Assembly (NCBI RefSeq): GCF_900113015.1
Contig: NZ_FONV01000024.1
Coordinates: forward strand, 26,165 to 90,164
Source of the DNA: Actinoplanes philippinensis
Lineage (GTDB): Bacteria; Actinomycetota; Actinomycetes; Mycobacteriales; Micromonosporaceae
Direction of reading: 5' to 3'
Length of the DNA: 64,000 nucleotides
Position 1 is the first letter of the stretch. Each line of letters begins with the position of its first letter. Positions 35,098-43,222 of the stretch are shown piece after piece. The position numbers were made by a program, and so were the translations under genes. The notes under the pieces are model-generated. The model searched no databases, was not told where the DNA came from, and saw nothing but the letters and a program-made list of their open reading frames with translations.

Positions 35098-35706
35098 GTG
35101 GATCACGCGATCAGCGCCGCGCTCGCCGAAGTGGGCCCCCGGCTCCGGCGGCTGCGCACCCAGCGCAACATCACCCTGACCGCGCTCGCCGAGACGACCG
35201 GCATCTCCAAGAGCACCCTGTCCCGGCTGGAGAGCGGCCAGCGCAAACCGAGCCTGGAGCTGCTGCTGCCGATCGCACAGGCACACCGGGTGCCGATCGA
35301 CGAGCTGATCGGGGCGCCGCAGATCGCCGACCCCCGGGTCCGGCCCACGCCGCGGCGGGTCAACGGGCGGATCGTGCTGCCGCTGACGCCGCACGCCGGG
35401 TCGCTGCAGGCCTGGAAGGTGATCATCCCGGCCGACCAGACCGAGCCGGAGCCGCGGACGCACGAGGGCTACGAGTGGCTCTACGTGCTGTCCGGGCGGC
35501 TCCGGCTGGTCCTCGGCGATCAGGACTTCGAGATCGGCGCGGGTGAGGCGGCCGAGTTCGACACCCGGCTGCCGCACTGGTTCGGCAGCACCGGTCACCA
35601 TGCCGTCGAGATCATCAGCATCCTGGGCCGGCAGGGTGAGCGCATGCACGTCCGGGCCCGCTCCACCCGGCGGGAGGACCCTAGCCGCCGGGAAGACGCT
35701 CGATGA
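35098..35706 (+). CDS. XRE-family regulator with cupin sensor domain
   Basis: A 202-residue regulator. Residues about 12-65 are an XRE HTH (RLRRLRTQRNITLTALAETT, GISKSTLSRLESGQRKPSLE). Residues about 110-190 are a cupin_2 beta-barrel (EGYEWLYVLSGRLRLVLGDQ, GAGEAAEFDTRLPHWFGS) that could bind a small ligand or metal. GTG at 35098 lies 76 bp from the divergent flavoprotein start, so it probably controls that gene and itself. The 3' end overlaps the M20 peptidase gene by 26 bp. Confidence 0.85.
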   Translation: MDHAISAALAEVGPRLRRLRTQRNITLTALAETTGISKSTLSRLESGQRKPSLELLLPIAQAHRVPIDELIGAPQIADPRVRPTPRRVNGRIVLPLTPHAGSLQAWKVIIPADQTEPEPRTHEGYEWLYVLSGRLRLVLGDQDFEIGAGEAAEFDTRLPHWFGSTGHHAVEIISILGRQGERMHVRARSTRREDPSRREDAR

Positions 35707-36985
35707 GGCTGCCGTACCAGGCGACGCCCTTGCGGTAGGCGTCGACGGTGATGTGCTCGTCGGTGGTGTGGATCGACTCCCGCTGCTTCTTGGTCATCTC
35801 GAACGGGGTGAACCGGTAGACCCGCTCGCTGATCGCCGTGAAGAAGCGGGCGTCGGTCGCGGCCATCATCACATACGGCGAGGTGACCGCCTCCGGGAAA
35901 TGCGTCAGGGTGACCGCGGCCAGCAGGTCGAACGCGTCGTCCACCGGTGACGACGGGGACGGCTCGGCCCGGTCCAGGACGGTGATCTGCACCTGCGGAT
36001 CCTTGATGACCCGGCGGATGTGCCGGATCACGCTCTCCGTGGTGTCCCCGATCAGGATGCGGACGCTGACACCGGCGGTGGCCGACGCGGCGACCACGTT
36101 CATCGCCGGGGAGCCGCTCAGCGTCGTCACCGCGAAGGTGGTCCGCGCCATCGCCGCCGTCTCCGGGCCGGCCGCCAGCAGCAGACGGGTCAGCAGGGAC
36201 CGGCTGCGGACGGCGGTGCTCAACGCATACCGGATCGGGGGCCTGGCGTGGGGGGCCGCCCGCCGGAAGAGCTCCATGGTGGCGTCCGGCGCGCAGGCCC
36301 GCATCGGGGAACGGTCCAGGCGGGTGATCGCCCGGGCGAGCCGCGCGGTCGGGCCCAGCGGCGCCGGGGTGGACGAGTGCCCGCCGCGGCCCTCGACGCG
36401 CAGCTCCAGCGAGGTGACGCCCTTCTCGGTGACGCCGACGACCGCCATCGGCCGGTCCACGCCGGGGAACGCGTCGTAGGCGACAGCGCCGCCCTCGTCG
36501 AGCACGAACCACGGGGTCACGCCCCGTTGCCGCAGCTCCGCGACGGCGAGCTGGGCCGCGTCACCGGCGACCTCCTCGTCACAGCCGAACGAGAGCCACA
36601 CGTCCTGCGCGGGTGTGTGGCCGGCGGCGAGCAGGCCCTCGACGGCCTGGCAGATCGCGGTCAGGCTGCCCTTGCAGTCGAGGGTGCCGCGGCCCCAGAT
36701 CACCCCGTCCTCGACGACCGCGCCGAACGGCGGATGAGCCCACTCGCCCTCGGCCGGCACGACGTCGATGTGGGCCATCAGCACCACCGGCCGGTCGGCG
36801 TGCCGGCCCGCCCAGTGGAACAGCAGGCCATGGCGGCCGACCCGGGTCAGCGGCAGTTCGTGCAGCATCGGGAAATGCCGCTCCAGCGCCTCGTGAAAGG
36901 CGTCGAAGGCGGCATGATCCCAGGCTGCGGCATCCCTGGTGGAGACGGTCGGAATGCGGAGGAGGTCGCGGAACGCCTCGATCAT
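35681..36985 (-). CDS. M20 family metallopeptidase, PM20D1/carboxypeptidase-S-like
   Basis: A 434-residue di-zinc hydrolase. Zinc and catalytic positions are visible: VVLMAHIDVVPAEG, WGRGTLDCKGSLTAICQAVE, SFGCDEEVAGDAAQ, the lid-domain GRGGHSSTPAPLG, and a C-terminal HTTDEHITVD. The whole fits the PM20D1/Gly-X carboxypeptidase branch, which hydrolyses (or makes) N-acyl amino acids and trims C-terminal residues. There is no signal peptide. Its ATG overlaps the radical SAM gene's stop by 4 bp, so the two are translated together, which suggests it processes a product or precursor of that enzyme (inference). Confidence 0.9.
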   Translation of the reverse strand: MIEAFRDLLRIPTVSTRDAAAWDHAAFDAFHEALERHFPMLHELPLTRVGRHGLLFHWAGRHADRPVVLMAHIDVVPAEGEWAHPPFGAVVEDGVIWGRGTLDCKGSLTAICQAVEGLLAAGHTPAQDVWLSFGCDEEVAGDAAQLAVAELRQRGVTPWFVLDEGGAVAYDAFPGVDRPMAVVGVTEKGVTSLELRVEGRGGHSSTPAPLGPTARLARAITRLDRSPMRACAPDATMELFRRAAPHARPPIRYALSTAVRSRSLLTRLLLAAGPETAAMARTTFAVTTLSGSPAMNVVAASATAGVSVRILIGDTTESVIRHIRRVIKDPQVQITVLDRAEPSPSSPVDDAFDLLAAVTLTHFPEAVTSPYVMMAATDARFFTAISERVYRFTPFEMTKKQRESIHTTDEHITVDAYRKGVAWYGSLIERLPGG

Positions 36986-38289
36986 TCAGCGGCCGGCAGC
37001 GTGTCCATGAACGAGCTCACCGAGAAGACCGCGTTACCGGCGCCGGGCGGGCCGTAACCGGGCGGACTGCTCAGTCCGTTGGCCTCCATGGTCGCGCGAT
37101 ACGCCTCGAGGAGCCGGATGTGGTACTCCAGGGGAGCGCCCTCCGGATTCGTCCTGCCGAGCGGTGTCGTCGGCTCCGGGCACCAGGTGGTGAAGCGCGG
37201 CAGAATGCCCCGGGACATGAAATATTGCAGGCCCTCGGTGGTCGACTCGATCGCCTCGTCGACGGTACGGAAACCGAACGGCTCGGCCATCTCCACACCC
37301 GCGACGAAATTGGGGATCACGTTGCGCGGGCCGAAGATCTCAGCCGAGTCGAGAATGCGCCGGTGCCATTCCGCCCGGCCCACATACCGTTCCTTACCCG
37401 GGCAGTAGAGCTCGAACAGCCGCTTGTCCCACACCTCGAAGTTGGGGTGATAGATGCGGATGCCGTAGTCGTAGAACCGCTGGACGTCCTCTTTCGGCAG
37501 CGCCTGGGCGACGACCTTGCCGATCCACCGGCCCGGGAACCGCTCCTCGATGGCCTGGGCGTAACGCCCGTAGAAGTCGGCCTCGGCCAGCCCGTCGACC
37601 TTGCTGGTCACGCTGCCGCCGGTCAGGGTGTACGCCTGCGACGTCCGGGCCGTGTCGTATTTGTCGATGATCGCCAGCGCCTCGAGCACCTCGTCGACCG
37701 GCTTGACTCCGGTGTAGGGCCGCCCGGCCGCCTTGTGCTGACGCCAGTTGTGGTTGATGTCGCAGTACTGACATTCCTCCTTGGCGCCGAAATACTGGCA
37801 CACCCGGAAAACGGTCAGATAGATGAGATAGCCCCACTGAATGGTGGGCGCCACCTCCATGATCTGCTTGCCGCCCTCCAGCGTGTGGCGGTAGTAATCC
37901 GGCATCGGCGGCAGCCCGACATCGGCGATCGGCTTGCCGTCGAGGAACAGCATCAACCGGCCGTCGTCGGACGGCTTCACCCGATACGGCGAGGACGGAT
38001 TCACCCGCACCGACACCACCGTGCGCCGCAGGCCATACGGCCCGCCGGTGAGCACGATCTCCTCCGGCGGCCGCCGCAGCGCCGCCTCACCCAGCTCCGG
38101 CAGCGTGCGGTGATCGAACGAGAAGATGAAATACGACTTCGGCTTCACATCACCGTTCTCATTGTCGGTGAGCGCCGAATCGTCGAACGCCAGCCCGCCT
38201 CGCAGCAGGTCTTCCTTGATCACCGCCTCGCGCGGGATGTGTGGGAACCGTCCCATCAGATCTTCGATGAGATCCGTACGCGTTTGCAT
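36982..38289 (-). CDS. Radical SAM protein with non-canonical CX8CX2C cluster motif
   Basis: A 435-residue protein. The iron-sulphur cluster motif is Cys164-X8-Cys173-X2-Cys176 (FRVCQYFGAKEECQYCDINH), instead of the usual CX3CX2C. It is followed by a SAM-binding strand with TLTGGSVTSK and later barrel segments (VAQALPKEDVQRFYDYGIRI, GPRNVIPNFVAGVEM). The N-terminal 150 residues have no family I recognise. Additional Cys are at ELYCPGK and TTWCPEP. ATG at 38289 has GGGAGG upstream. It is coupled to the M20 peptidase by ATGA. The substrate is unknown; no small precursor-peptide gene is evident nearby. Confidence 0.85.
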   Translation of the reverse strand: MQTRTDLIEDLMGRFPHIPREAVIKEDLLRGGLAFDDSALTDNENGDVKPKSYFIFSFDHRTLPELGEAALRRPPEEIVLTGGPYGLRRTVVSVRVNPSSPYRVKPSDDGRLMLFLDGKPIADVGLPPMPDYYRHTLEGGKQIMEVAPTIQWGYLIYLTVFRVCQYFGAKEECQYCDINHNWRQHKAAGRPYTGVKPVDEVLEALAIIDKYDTARTSQAYTLTGGSVTSKVDGLAEADFYGRYAQAIEERFPGRWIGKVVAQALPKEDVQRFYDYGIRIYHPNFEVWDKRLFELYCPGKERYVGRAEWHRRILDSAEIFGPRNVIPNFVAGVEMAEPFGFRTVDEAIESTTEGLQYFMSRGILPRFTTWCPEPTTPLGRTNPEGAPLEYHIRLLEAYRATMEANGLSSPPGYGPPGAGNAVFSVSSFMDTLPAAE

Positions 38290-38486
38290 CGTGGCGTCCT
38301 CCCATCCGGACCGTAGCACGCCCGGCTCCTTACATCCGGAGCCAGGCTCCCGTGTCACAAATCACCAAACCCCAGGTCAACCCCCTTACCTCGGCGTACG
38401 CCGTCCGCCCCCGGCAACCGCACCCACCCCTCCCGTGATCACCGTCGCGACGTGAGCCCCACACCGGACCGCAAGGCGCCTCACGG

Positions 38487-38787
38487 GTGTGTGCGGCCCG
38501 CACCGCGATCGCGCCCGCCGAGCCGCCACCGGCCGATCTCGCCGGCGATGTCCCGCTGCACGCCGGAGCCGACGCGGCGCAACCGGCCACGGCGCGGGAC
38601 GCGGTGCGCGCCGCCAACCGCTGCGGCCCCGGCGCGCTGCGGATCCGTCAGGCCGCATTGCCCGTGGACCTGGACGGTCCGGTCCGCGATGCCCGGCTGT
38701 CCGGTCCGCGACGCCCGGCTGGAGGAGTTCTTCGGCTGGTCCGAGCCGTCCCTCGACGCCGGTCACGGCCTCTACCTGTCGGCCTGA
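38487..38787 (+). pseudogene. Small gene disrupted by a 22-bp tandem duplication (frameshift)
   Basis: A GTG at 38487 opens a frame with strong G/C third positions (ADLAGDVPLHAGADAAQPAT, AANRCGPGALRIRQAALPVD) that reaches PVRDARL at 38699. The next 22 bp (38701-38722) duplicate 38679-38700 with two mismatches. In the new frame the copy again reads PVRDARL and continues as EEFFGWSEPSLDAGHGLYLS to a stop at 38787. Removing one copy restores one continuous protein of about 92 residues. I do not recognise the family. The end overlaps the convergent gene by 16 bp. Confidence 0.6.
38679..38722. repeat. 22-bp tandem duplication
   Basis: Copies at 38679-38700 and 38701-38722 match at 20 of 22 positions (CCGGTCCGCGATGCCCGGCT versus the C-containing copy). 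22 is not a multiple of three, so the duplication shifts the reading frame of the surrounding small gene. Confidence 0.85.
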
Positions 38788-39437
38788 TCCAGGTCGTCGC
38801 CGGCCGGTGCGAGCAGCTCGACGACGCGCAGGGCGCGGTGCACGGCGCCCTCGATCGCGGGTGGACGCAGCCACGTCCGGCGCCGCTCGATCGTGAACAG
38901 CGTCCGCCCCCGGGCCGTCCACGGTGGGATCTCCCCGGTGAGCAGCGCCCGGCGCAGCTCCGGCCGGTCCAGAAGCGGCGAGTCGCCGAGCCGGTCGAAC
39001 CGGTTGCGCATCGCCATCGACGGCAGCGGCGCCGGCAGGTGGACGATGACGAAGACGCCCTCGCCAGTCTCCCCCTCGACGGCGCCGGCCAGGGCGTTGC
39101 CAGTCCACTTCAGCTCGCCGGCCGTGATCGGGAAACCCTCCGACACGAACGACCACGCCCGGAGCACCCGGATCGTGCCGCGCAGACGCAGGTCGGTCCA
39201 CGGCCACTCGCGGCCCGCCGGGTCGGCGGCCACCCAGCCGCAGAGCGCGGCGTGACGCGACACCGCCTCGGCGGCCGTGGACCGGTTGATCAGCATGATC
39301 AGGAACGGGACGGCGACGGCCAGCAGGAGACCACCGGCGGTCTGCCCGCGCAACGCGACGTCGAGGACGTACACGATCGCCGTGTTGGCGAGCAGTATCA
39401 GGACGATCCAGCCGACGAGGACACCCACAGGACGCAT
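38772..39437 (-). CDS. Membrane-anchored protein, paralogue A
   Basis: A 221-residue protein with two N-terminal membrane helices (VLVGWIVLILLANTAIVYVL and GLLLAVAVPFLIMLINR) and a cytoplasmic-looking domain of about 150 residues. Shared blocks with the next gene are HAALCGWVAADPAGREWPW, AWSFVSEGFPITAGELKWTG, FDRLGDSPLLDRPELRRALL and IPPWTARGRTLFTIE, so they arose by duplication. AGGGG six bases before ATG 39437 supports the start. I do not know the family. It probably forms an operon with paralogue B and the upstream gene at 40495. Confidence 0.65.
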   Translation of the reverse strand: MRPVGVLVGWIVLILLANTAIVYVLDVALRGQTAGGLLLAVAVPFLIMLINRSTAAEAVSRHAALCGWVAADPAGREWPWTDLRLRGTIRVLRAWSFVSEGFPITAGELKWTGNALAGAVEGETGEGVFVIVHLPAPLPSMAMRNRFDRLGDSPLLDRPELRRALLTGEIPPWTARGRTLFTIERRRTWLRPPAIEGAVHRALRVVELLAPAGDDLDQADR

Positions 39438-39457
39438 CGGCAACCCCTGGTGATCGT

Positions 39458-40498
39458 TCAGGCCGCGACGCCGTCGGTGAGGCCGATCAGCCCGGCCACC
39501 CGCAGAGCACGGTGGACGGCCGCGTCGACCACGGCGGGAGTGACGCCCTCGTTCGCCGGCTCGACCGTGAACAGCATCCGCCGGCGGACCGTCCACGGTG
39601 GGATCCGCCGGGTCAGGAACGCCTTGCGCAGGTCGGCCCCGTCGAGCAGCGGCGAGTCGCCGATCCGTTCGAACGGGACGTGATAGGCCATCGCCGGAAC
39701 GGCCGTCGGCAGGCGCACCACCACGACCACCCCACGGCCGTCCGCGTCGTCGGTGGCGCCGCCGAAGCCCCGGCCGGCCCATCGGACGACGCCGACCGTG
39801 ACCGGGAAGCCGCCCGCGGTCAGCGACCAGGCCCGCCGCACCCGGATCACTCCGCCCGGCCGCGGCTCGGCCCACGGCCAGTCCACCCCCGCCGGATCGG
39901 TCCTCGCCCACCCGGCGGCGGTCGCGTGGCGGGCCAGCACACCGTCCGGCCGGGTCCGGTCGGCCAGCAGGGCCAGGAAACAGGCGGCGACCAGCAGCAG
40001 CCACACCGCCCACATCCGGCCCGGTGTCGTGTCGCTGAGCGCCCCGGCGCCGGTGGTGAGGATCAGGGCCAGGCCGGCCAGGCCACCCAGCCAGCTCAGC
40101 GCCGCCAGGCCGGTGAGAGCCCAACGCCCCAGCAGCCGGGTCCAGCGGCGCAACGACATCGGCACGTCCCATGATCGAGCCAGCGGGTGCCGCACACGAT
40201 AGCGACGATCCCGGCCATGATCGAGACCCGGACGATCCCCACCGTGATCGGGCCTCGGGCTGCCCTCACCCTGATCAGAACCCGAGCGGTCTTCACCGTG
40301 ACCAGATCCCAGGCGGCCCTTGCCGTGTTCCGGCCCAGGGCGGCCCTTGCCGTGATCCGGCCCTGAGCGGCCCTTGCCGTGATCCGGCCCTGAGCGGCCC
40401 TTGCCGTGATCCGGCCCTGAGCGGCCCTTGCCGTGATCCGGCCCTGAGCGGCCTTTGTCGTGATCGGATCCGGGGCGGTCGCGTGGTCTCGGGATCAT
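39458..40498 (-). CDS. Membrane-anchored protein, paralogue B, with repeat-rich N-terminal extension
   Basis: The core (from Met at 40159) repeats the layout of paralogue A: two helices (ALTGLAALSWLGGLAGLALI, MWAVWLLLVAACFLALL), then HATAAGWARTDPAGVDWPW, FERIGDSPLLDGADLRKAFL and IPPWTVRRRMLFTVE. The frame extends upstream without a stop through nine-residue DHGKGRSGP repeats to ATG 40498, which overlaps the preceding stop as ATGA. I chose that start (346 residues) because of the overlap and because the 27-bp repeat keeps frame. The core-only start at 40159 (233 residues) remains possible. Function unknown. Confidence 0.5.
   Translation of the reverse strand: MIPRPRDRPGSDHDKGRSGPDHGKGRSGPDHGKGRSGPDHGKGRSGPDHGKGRPGPEHGKGRLGSGHGEDRSGSDQGEGSPRPDHGGDRPGLDHGRDRRYRVRHPLARSWDVPMSLRRWTRLLGRWALTGLAALSWLGGLAGLALILTTGAGALSDTTPGRMWAVWLLLVAACFLALLADRTRPDGVLARHATAAGWARTDPAGVDWPWAEPRPGGVIRVRRAWSLTAGGFPVTVGVVRWAGRGFGGATDDADGRGVVVVVRLPTAVPAMAYHVPFERIGDSPLLDGADLRKAFLTRRIPPWTVRRRMLFTVEPANEGVTPAVVDAAVHRALRVAGLIGLTDGVAA
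40315..40465. repeat. 27-bp tandem repeats
   Basis: Five to six units of 27 bp (core GCGGCCCTTGCCGTGATCCG), the middle ones identical, flanked by decayed copies on both sides. On the minus strand they encode DHGKGRSGP in frame with paralogue B. There are no unique spacers, so this is not a CRISPR array. Confidence 0.85.
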
Positions 40499-40863
40499 GG
40501 CAGCAGGATCAGGGCGGCTCGGGCCAGGAAGCGGACCCGGTCCCACTCTGGGCGGGTGGCCAGCGCCTCGGCGGTCCACAGCGCCCGCTGATGGTCGCCG
40601 CCCATCTCGTCGAGCTGCCGGTCCAGCTCGGCCAGCGCGGGAACCGCCGCGGCATCGATCCACCCACTGTCCACGAAGGCCGGCAGCAGCCGATGTCCCT
40701 GGTCGAACTCCAGCACCAGCTCCTCGACGACCGCGCCCGCCCGGCTCAGCCAGGCCACCTGAACCTCGGCATCGGAGGCGAGCACGGCAACGGCACGAAC
40801 GAACCCGAGCGCGGCCCGGGCACCCGGTTCTCCCACCCGATCAGCCTTACCCAGGACGGTCAC
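40495..40863 (-). CDS. SCO4402-like small protein
   Basis: A 122-residue helical protein. Pattern ARAALGFVRAVAVLASDAEV, LPAFVDSGWIDAAAVPALAE and RALWTAEALATRPEWDRVRF resembles the SCO4402 family of actinomycete proteins of unknown function; the match is from memory. GTG at 40863 has AAGGGG nine bases upstream. Its stop overlaps ATG 40498 of the next gene by 4 bp, so it heads the operon with the two membrane paralogues. The frame is open further upstream but lacks a ribosome site there. Confidence 0.55.
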   Translation of the reverse strand: MTVLGKADRVGEPGARAALGFVRAVAVLASDAEVQVAWLSRAGAVVEELVLEFDQGHRLLPAFVDSGWIDAAAVPALAELDRQLDEMGGDHQRALWTAEALATRPEWDRVRFLARAALILLP

Positions 40864-40876
40864 CAGCGGCAACCCC

Positions 40877-41128
40877 TTGACAGCATGCGGTGGACCCGGC
40901 CTCACCCGTCCGGCTTCGGCTCCTGGAGGAATCGCCCACGTTCGCGCCGCGGCCCGGTATCCGGAACTGCAGGTTCTCACGCCGGTCCGGCCACCGGACA
41001 CCGTCGACTGCCCGGCCTGCCGAGGCGCCGGCTCGGTCCCGATCAAGACCGGGAACCGGATCTTCTGCGGCCCCGAGCAGTGCAACAGCCGGGGCTGGAT
41101 CCGGCCCCGGGCGCGCGGGGATCAGTAG
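40877..41128 (+). CDS. Small Cys-rich protein with DnaJ-type zinc motif
   Basis: An 83-residue frame with high third-position GC. The C-terminal half holds CPACRGAG, the CxxCxGxG motif of DnaJ-type zinc ribbons, followed by a second pair FCGPEQC spaced for zinc binding. The only start is TTG at 40877 and no ribosome site is clear, so the N-terminus is uncertain. It overlaps the convergent beta-lactamase-like gene by 7 bp. A zinc-binding role is inferred from the motif. Confidence 0.45.
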   Translation: MTACGGPGLTRPASAPGGIAHVRAAARYPELQVLTPVRPPDTVDCPACRGAGSVPIKTGNRIFCGPEQCNSRGWIRPRARGDQ

Positions 41129-42138
41129 GCCAGATGTTGCCGGGTCAGCTTGGCCACCTTCTCCACCAGGGTGACGCCGGCGGTCATGTTCTTGTTGCGC
41201 CGGGTCAGCACCGCCACGGACACGTCGACCGAGCCGTTCTTCGCGGTGATCCGGCCGATCGTGTTGACCGCCCACAGTCCGCCGTCGGCCGTACGCGTGT
41301 CCCATCCGTTCTTGACCGTGAAGATCTCGTCCTTCTTCGCGAGCACCGGCACGCCCCAGTCCTGGGCCTTGTCCACCGTGTTCATCAGGGTGAACGCCGT
41401 TTTTCGTGAACTCGCCGACAGCGGGCCCCTGGTGTCGACCAGTTCGGACAGCAGAACGACCTGGTCGGCGGCGGTGGTCCGGGTCAGGCCCCAGCGGCTG
41501 TTGACCACGGTTTGCGTCAGTCCGAGCCGCTTGTTGCATCCGGTGACGGCGCTCTTGCCACCGATCTTCTGGTAGAGGGAGGTGGTCGCGTTGTTGTCGC
41601 TGAGCCGGATCATCGGCCGGGCCAGCTTCATCTCGGCGGCGGTGGGCGCGCGGCCGGCGTCCTGGGCCTTCAGCAGCATGCAGGCCAGGATCTGCACCTT
41701 CACGATGCTGGCGGTGTCGTATCTGACGGAGCCCCGATAGACGTACCGCTGACCGGTCTTGCGATCGAGCACCGCGACGGCGAAGTCTCCCTTGGTTGCT
41801 TTCAAAGCGGCGTCGAGTCTTTTCACCCGCGTGGCGCGGTCCACCGCGGCCGCCGTCGGCGACGGCTGCCCTCCGGCCACCGGCGACGCCGGCGAGACCG
41901 CCCCCGAAGACGCCTGCAGAGCAGCGGCCGATGACTCCTGAAAAGCAGCGGCCGATGACGTTGGCGAGGCCGCCGCGGCCGGAATGGCGGGCAGCGCCGG
42001 AAGGATCACGGCGGCGGCCGGAACGGGAGTGCCGTGTGCCGGTTCGTCGGCGCTCAGGTCTGCAGCAACCACCAGCCCACCTCCACCGATGGCCACGACC
42101 GCCGCCGCCGCGATGATCCAGACCCGTTTCGACCTCAT
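41122..42138 (-). CDS. Class A beta-lactamase-like serine hydrolase, membrane anchored
   Basis: A 338-residue exported protein. One hydrophobic helix (VWIIAAAAVVAIGGGGLVVA) is followed by an Ala/Ser/Pro linker to about residue 100. The penicillin-recognising fold has SxxK at Ser144-Lys147 (TASIVKV), SDN at 180-182 and a KTG-like KNG at 276-278. The omega-loop Glu that deacylates beta-lactams in true class A enzymes is not evident. It may therefore be a slow hydrolase or a cell-wall enzyme rather than a resistance enzyme. ATG at 42138 gives a clean signal anchor. Confidence 0.8.
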   Translation of the reverse strand: MRSKRVWIIAAAAVVAIGGGGLVVAADLSADEPAHGTPVPAAAVILPALPAIPAAAASPTSSAAAFQESSAAALQASSGAVSPASPVAGGQPSPTAAAVDRATRVKRLDAALKATKGDFAVAVLDRKTGQRYVYRGSVRYDTASIVKVQILACMLLKAQDAGRAPTAAEMKLARPMIRLSDNNATTSLYQKIGGKSAVTGCNKRLGLTQTVVNSRWGLTRTTAADQVVLLSELVDTRGPLSASSRKTAFTLMNTVDKAQDWGVPVLAKKDEIFTVKNGWDTRTADGGLWAVNTIGRITAKNGSVDVSVAVLTRRNKNMTAGVTLVEKVAKLTRQHLAY

Positions 42139-42237
42139 GGCGGCCCACTCTAATGGACCGGACACCCCTCATCCGGCATGAAGCCCGAGGTCAACCCGCC
42201 CGTGCCGCCCGCCGGTCCCCGCCCTCCTGCTTCACGT

Positions 42238-43140
42238 TCACCGACCCGGGTTTCCGTCCGGCAGGAAGTCAGCGGTGAGGGAGATGAGGGCCCGGGCCGC
42301 GGCGCCCGGCGGGCGGTCGGCCGGGACCGCGAGCGACAACGGCCAGCGAAGGTCCGCACCGGTGACCTCGACCACTGCAAGTCCCGCTCCGGAACCGAGC
42401 AAGAACCGGGGAAGAAGCGCAACCCCGAGCCCATTGCGTACGTAATCCGCGCTCGTCCCGATGTCGGTTATCTCGATGCTCACGTGCCGCCGGACGCTGG
42501 CCGCCGCAAACGCCCGATCGGCGACGTCCCGGTTGCCGTAGCCGGCCGGCAGGTCGATGAAACCGAGCCCGGCCAGCTCCTCGATCGGCACCGTGGTCCG
42601 CCCGGCGAGCGGATGGTCGAGCGGCACGGCCAGATCCATCACCGAGCTGGTCAGCTCGACCAGGTGCAACCCGGCCGGGCGCGGTCCGGGCACCGATACG
42701 AACGCCAGGTCGAGCCGGTGTTCGGCGAGCATCGCGACCAGTCCGCGGGAGCCCATCGGCGACACCGCGGTCTGCAGCAGCACGCCCGGATGACGCCGGT
42801 GGTACTCGCCGAGCAGGGCCGGCAGGTCGATGACCCGGATCGAGGTGAGCGTGCCGATCCGCAGGGTGCCGCGCAGACCGCCGCGCACCTCGGCGACCGC
42901 GTCCCGGGCGTCGCGGGCCGCGTCCAGGGCGACCCGGGCGCGGGGCAGCAGGGCGAGACCGGCGTCGGTGAGCCGGACCCGTTTGGCGTTGCGATCGAGC
43001 AGCGGGGCGCCGAGCTCGCGTTCCAGCGTCTTGATCGCGGCCGAGACGGCGGACTGGACCACGTGCAGACGGGCGGCCGCACGGGTGAAGTGCTGCTCCT
43101 CGGCGACGGCCACGAAGTATTCGAGCTGGCGGAGTTCCAC
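42238..43140 (-). CDS. LysR-family transcriptional regulator
   Basis: A 300-residue LysR regulator. The N-terminal winged HTH is ELRQLEYFVAVAEEQHFTRA and VVQSAVSAAIKTLERELGAP. The effector domain from about residue 90 has LRIGTLTSIRVIDLPALLGE and LGFIDLPAGYGNRDVADRAF. It is divergent from the MFS gene with 82 bp between starts, the classic layout for control of the neighbour and autoregulation. GTG at 43140 begins the conserved N-terminus; no ribosome site is visible, so translation may be leaderless. Confidence 0.92.
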   Translation of the reverse strand: MELRQLEYFVAVAEEQHFTRAAARLHVVQSAVSAAIKTLERELGAPLLDRNAKRVRLTDAGLALLPRARVALDAARDARDAVAEVRGGLRGTLRIGTLTSIRVIDLPALLGEYHRRHPGVLLQTAVSPMGSRGLVAMLAEHRLDLAFVSVPGPRPAGLHLVELTSSVMDLAVPLDHPLAGRTTVPIEELAGLGFIDLPAGYGNRDVADRAFAAASVRRHVSIEITDIGTSADYVRNGLGVALLPRFLLGSGAGLAVVEVTGADLRWPLSLAVPADRPPGAAARALISLTADFLPDGNPGR

Positions 43141-43222
43141 ACATCGAAGTATCAACGATCGCGATCGGTACGAGCTCCAACTTTCGTTGGCGGTGATGAT
43201 CGGTGTGGCGGACAGTCGGCGC

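Noticed and set aside
40315..40465. Regular 27-bp repeats looked at first like a CRISPR array
   Set aside because: Units are directly adjacent with no unique spacers, and no cas gene is present.
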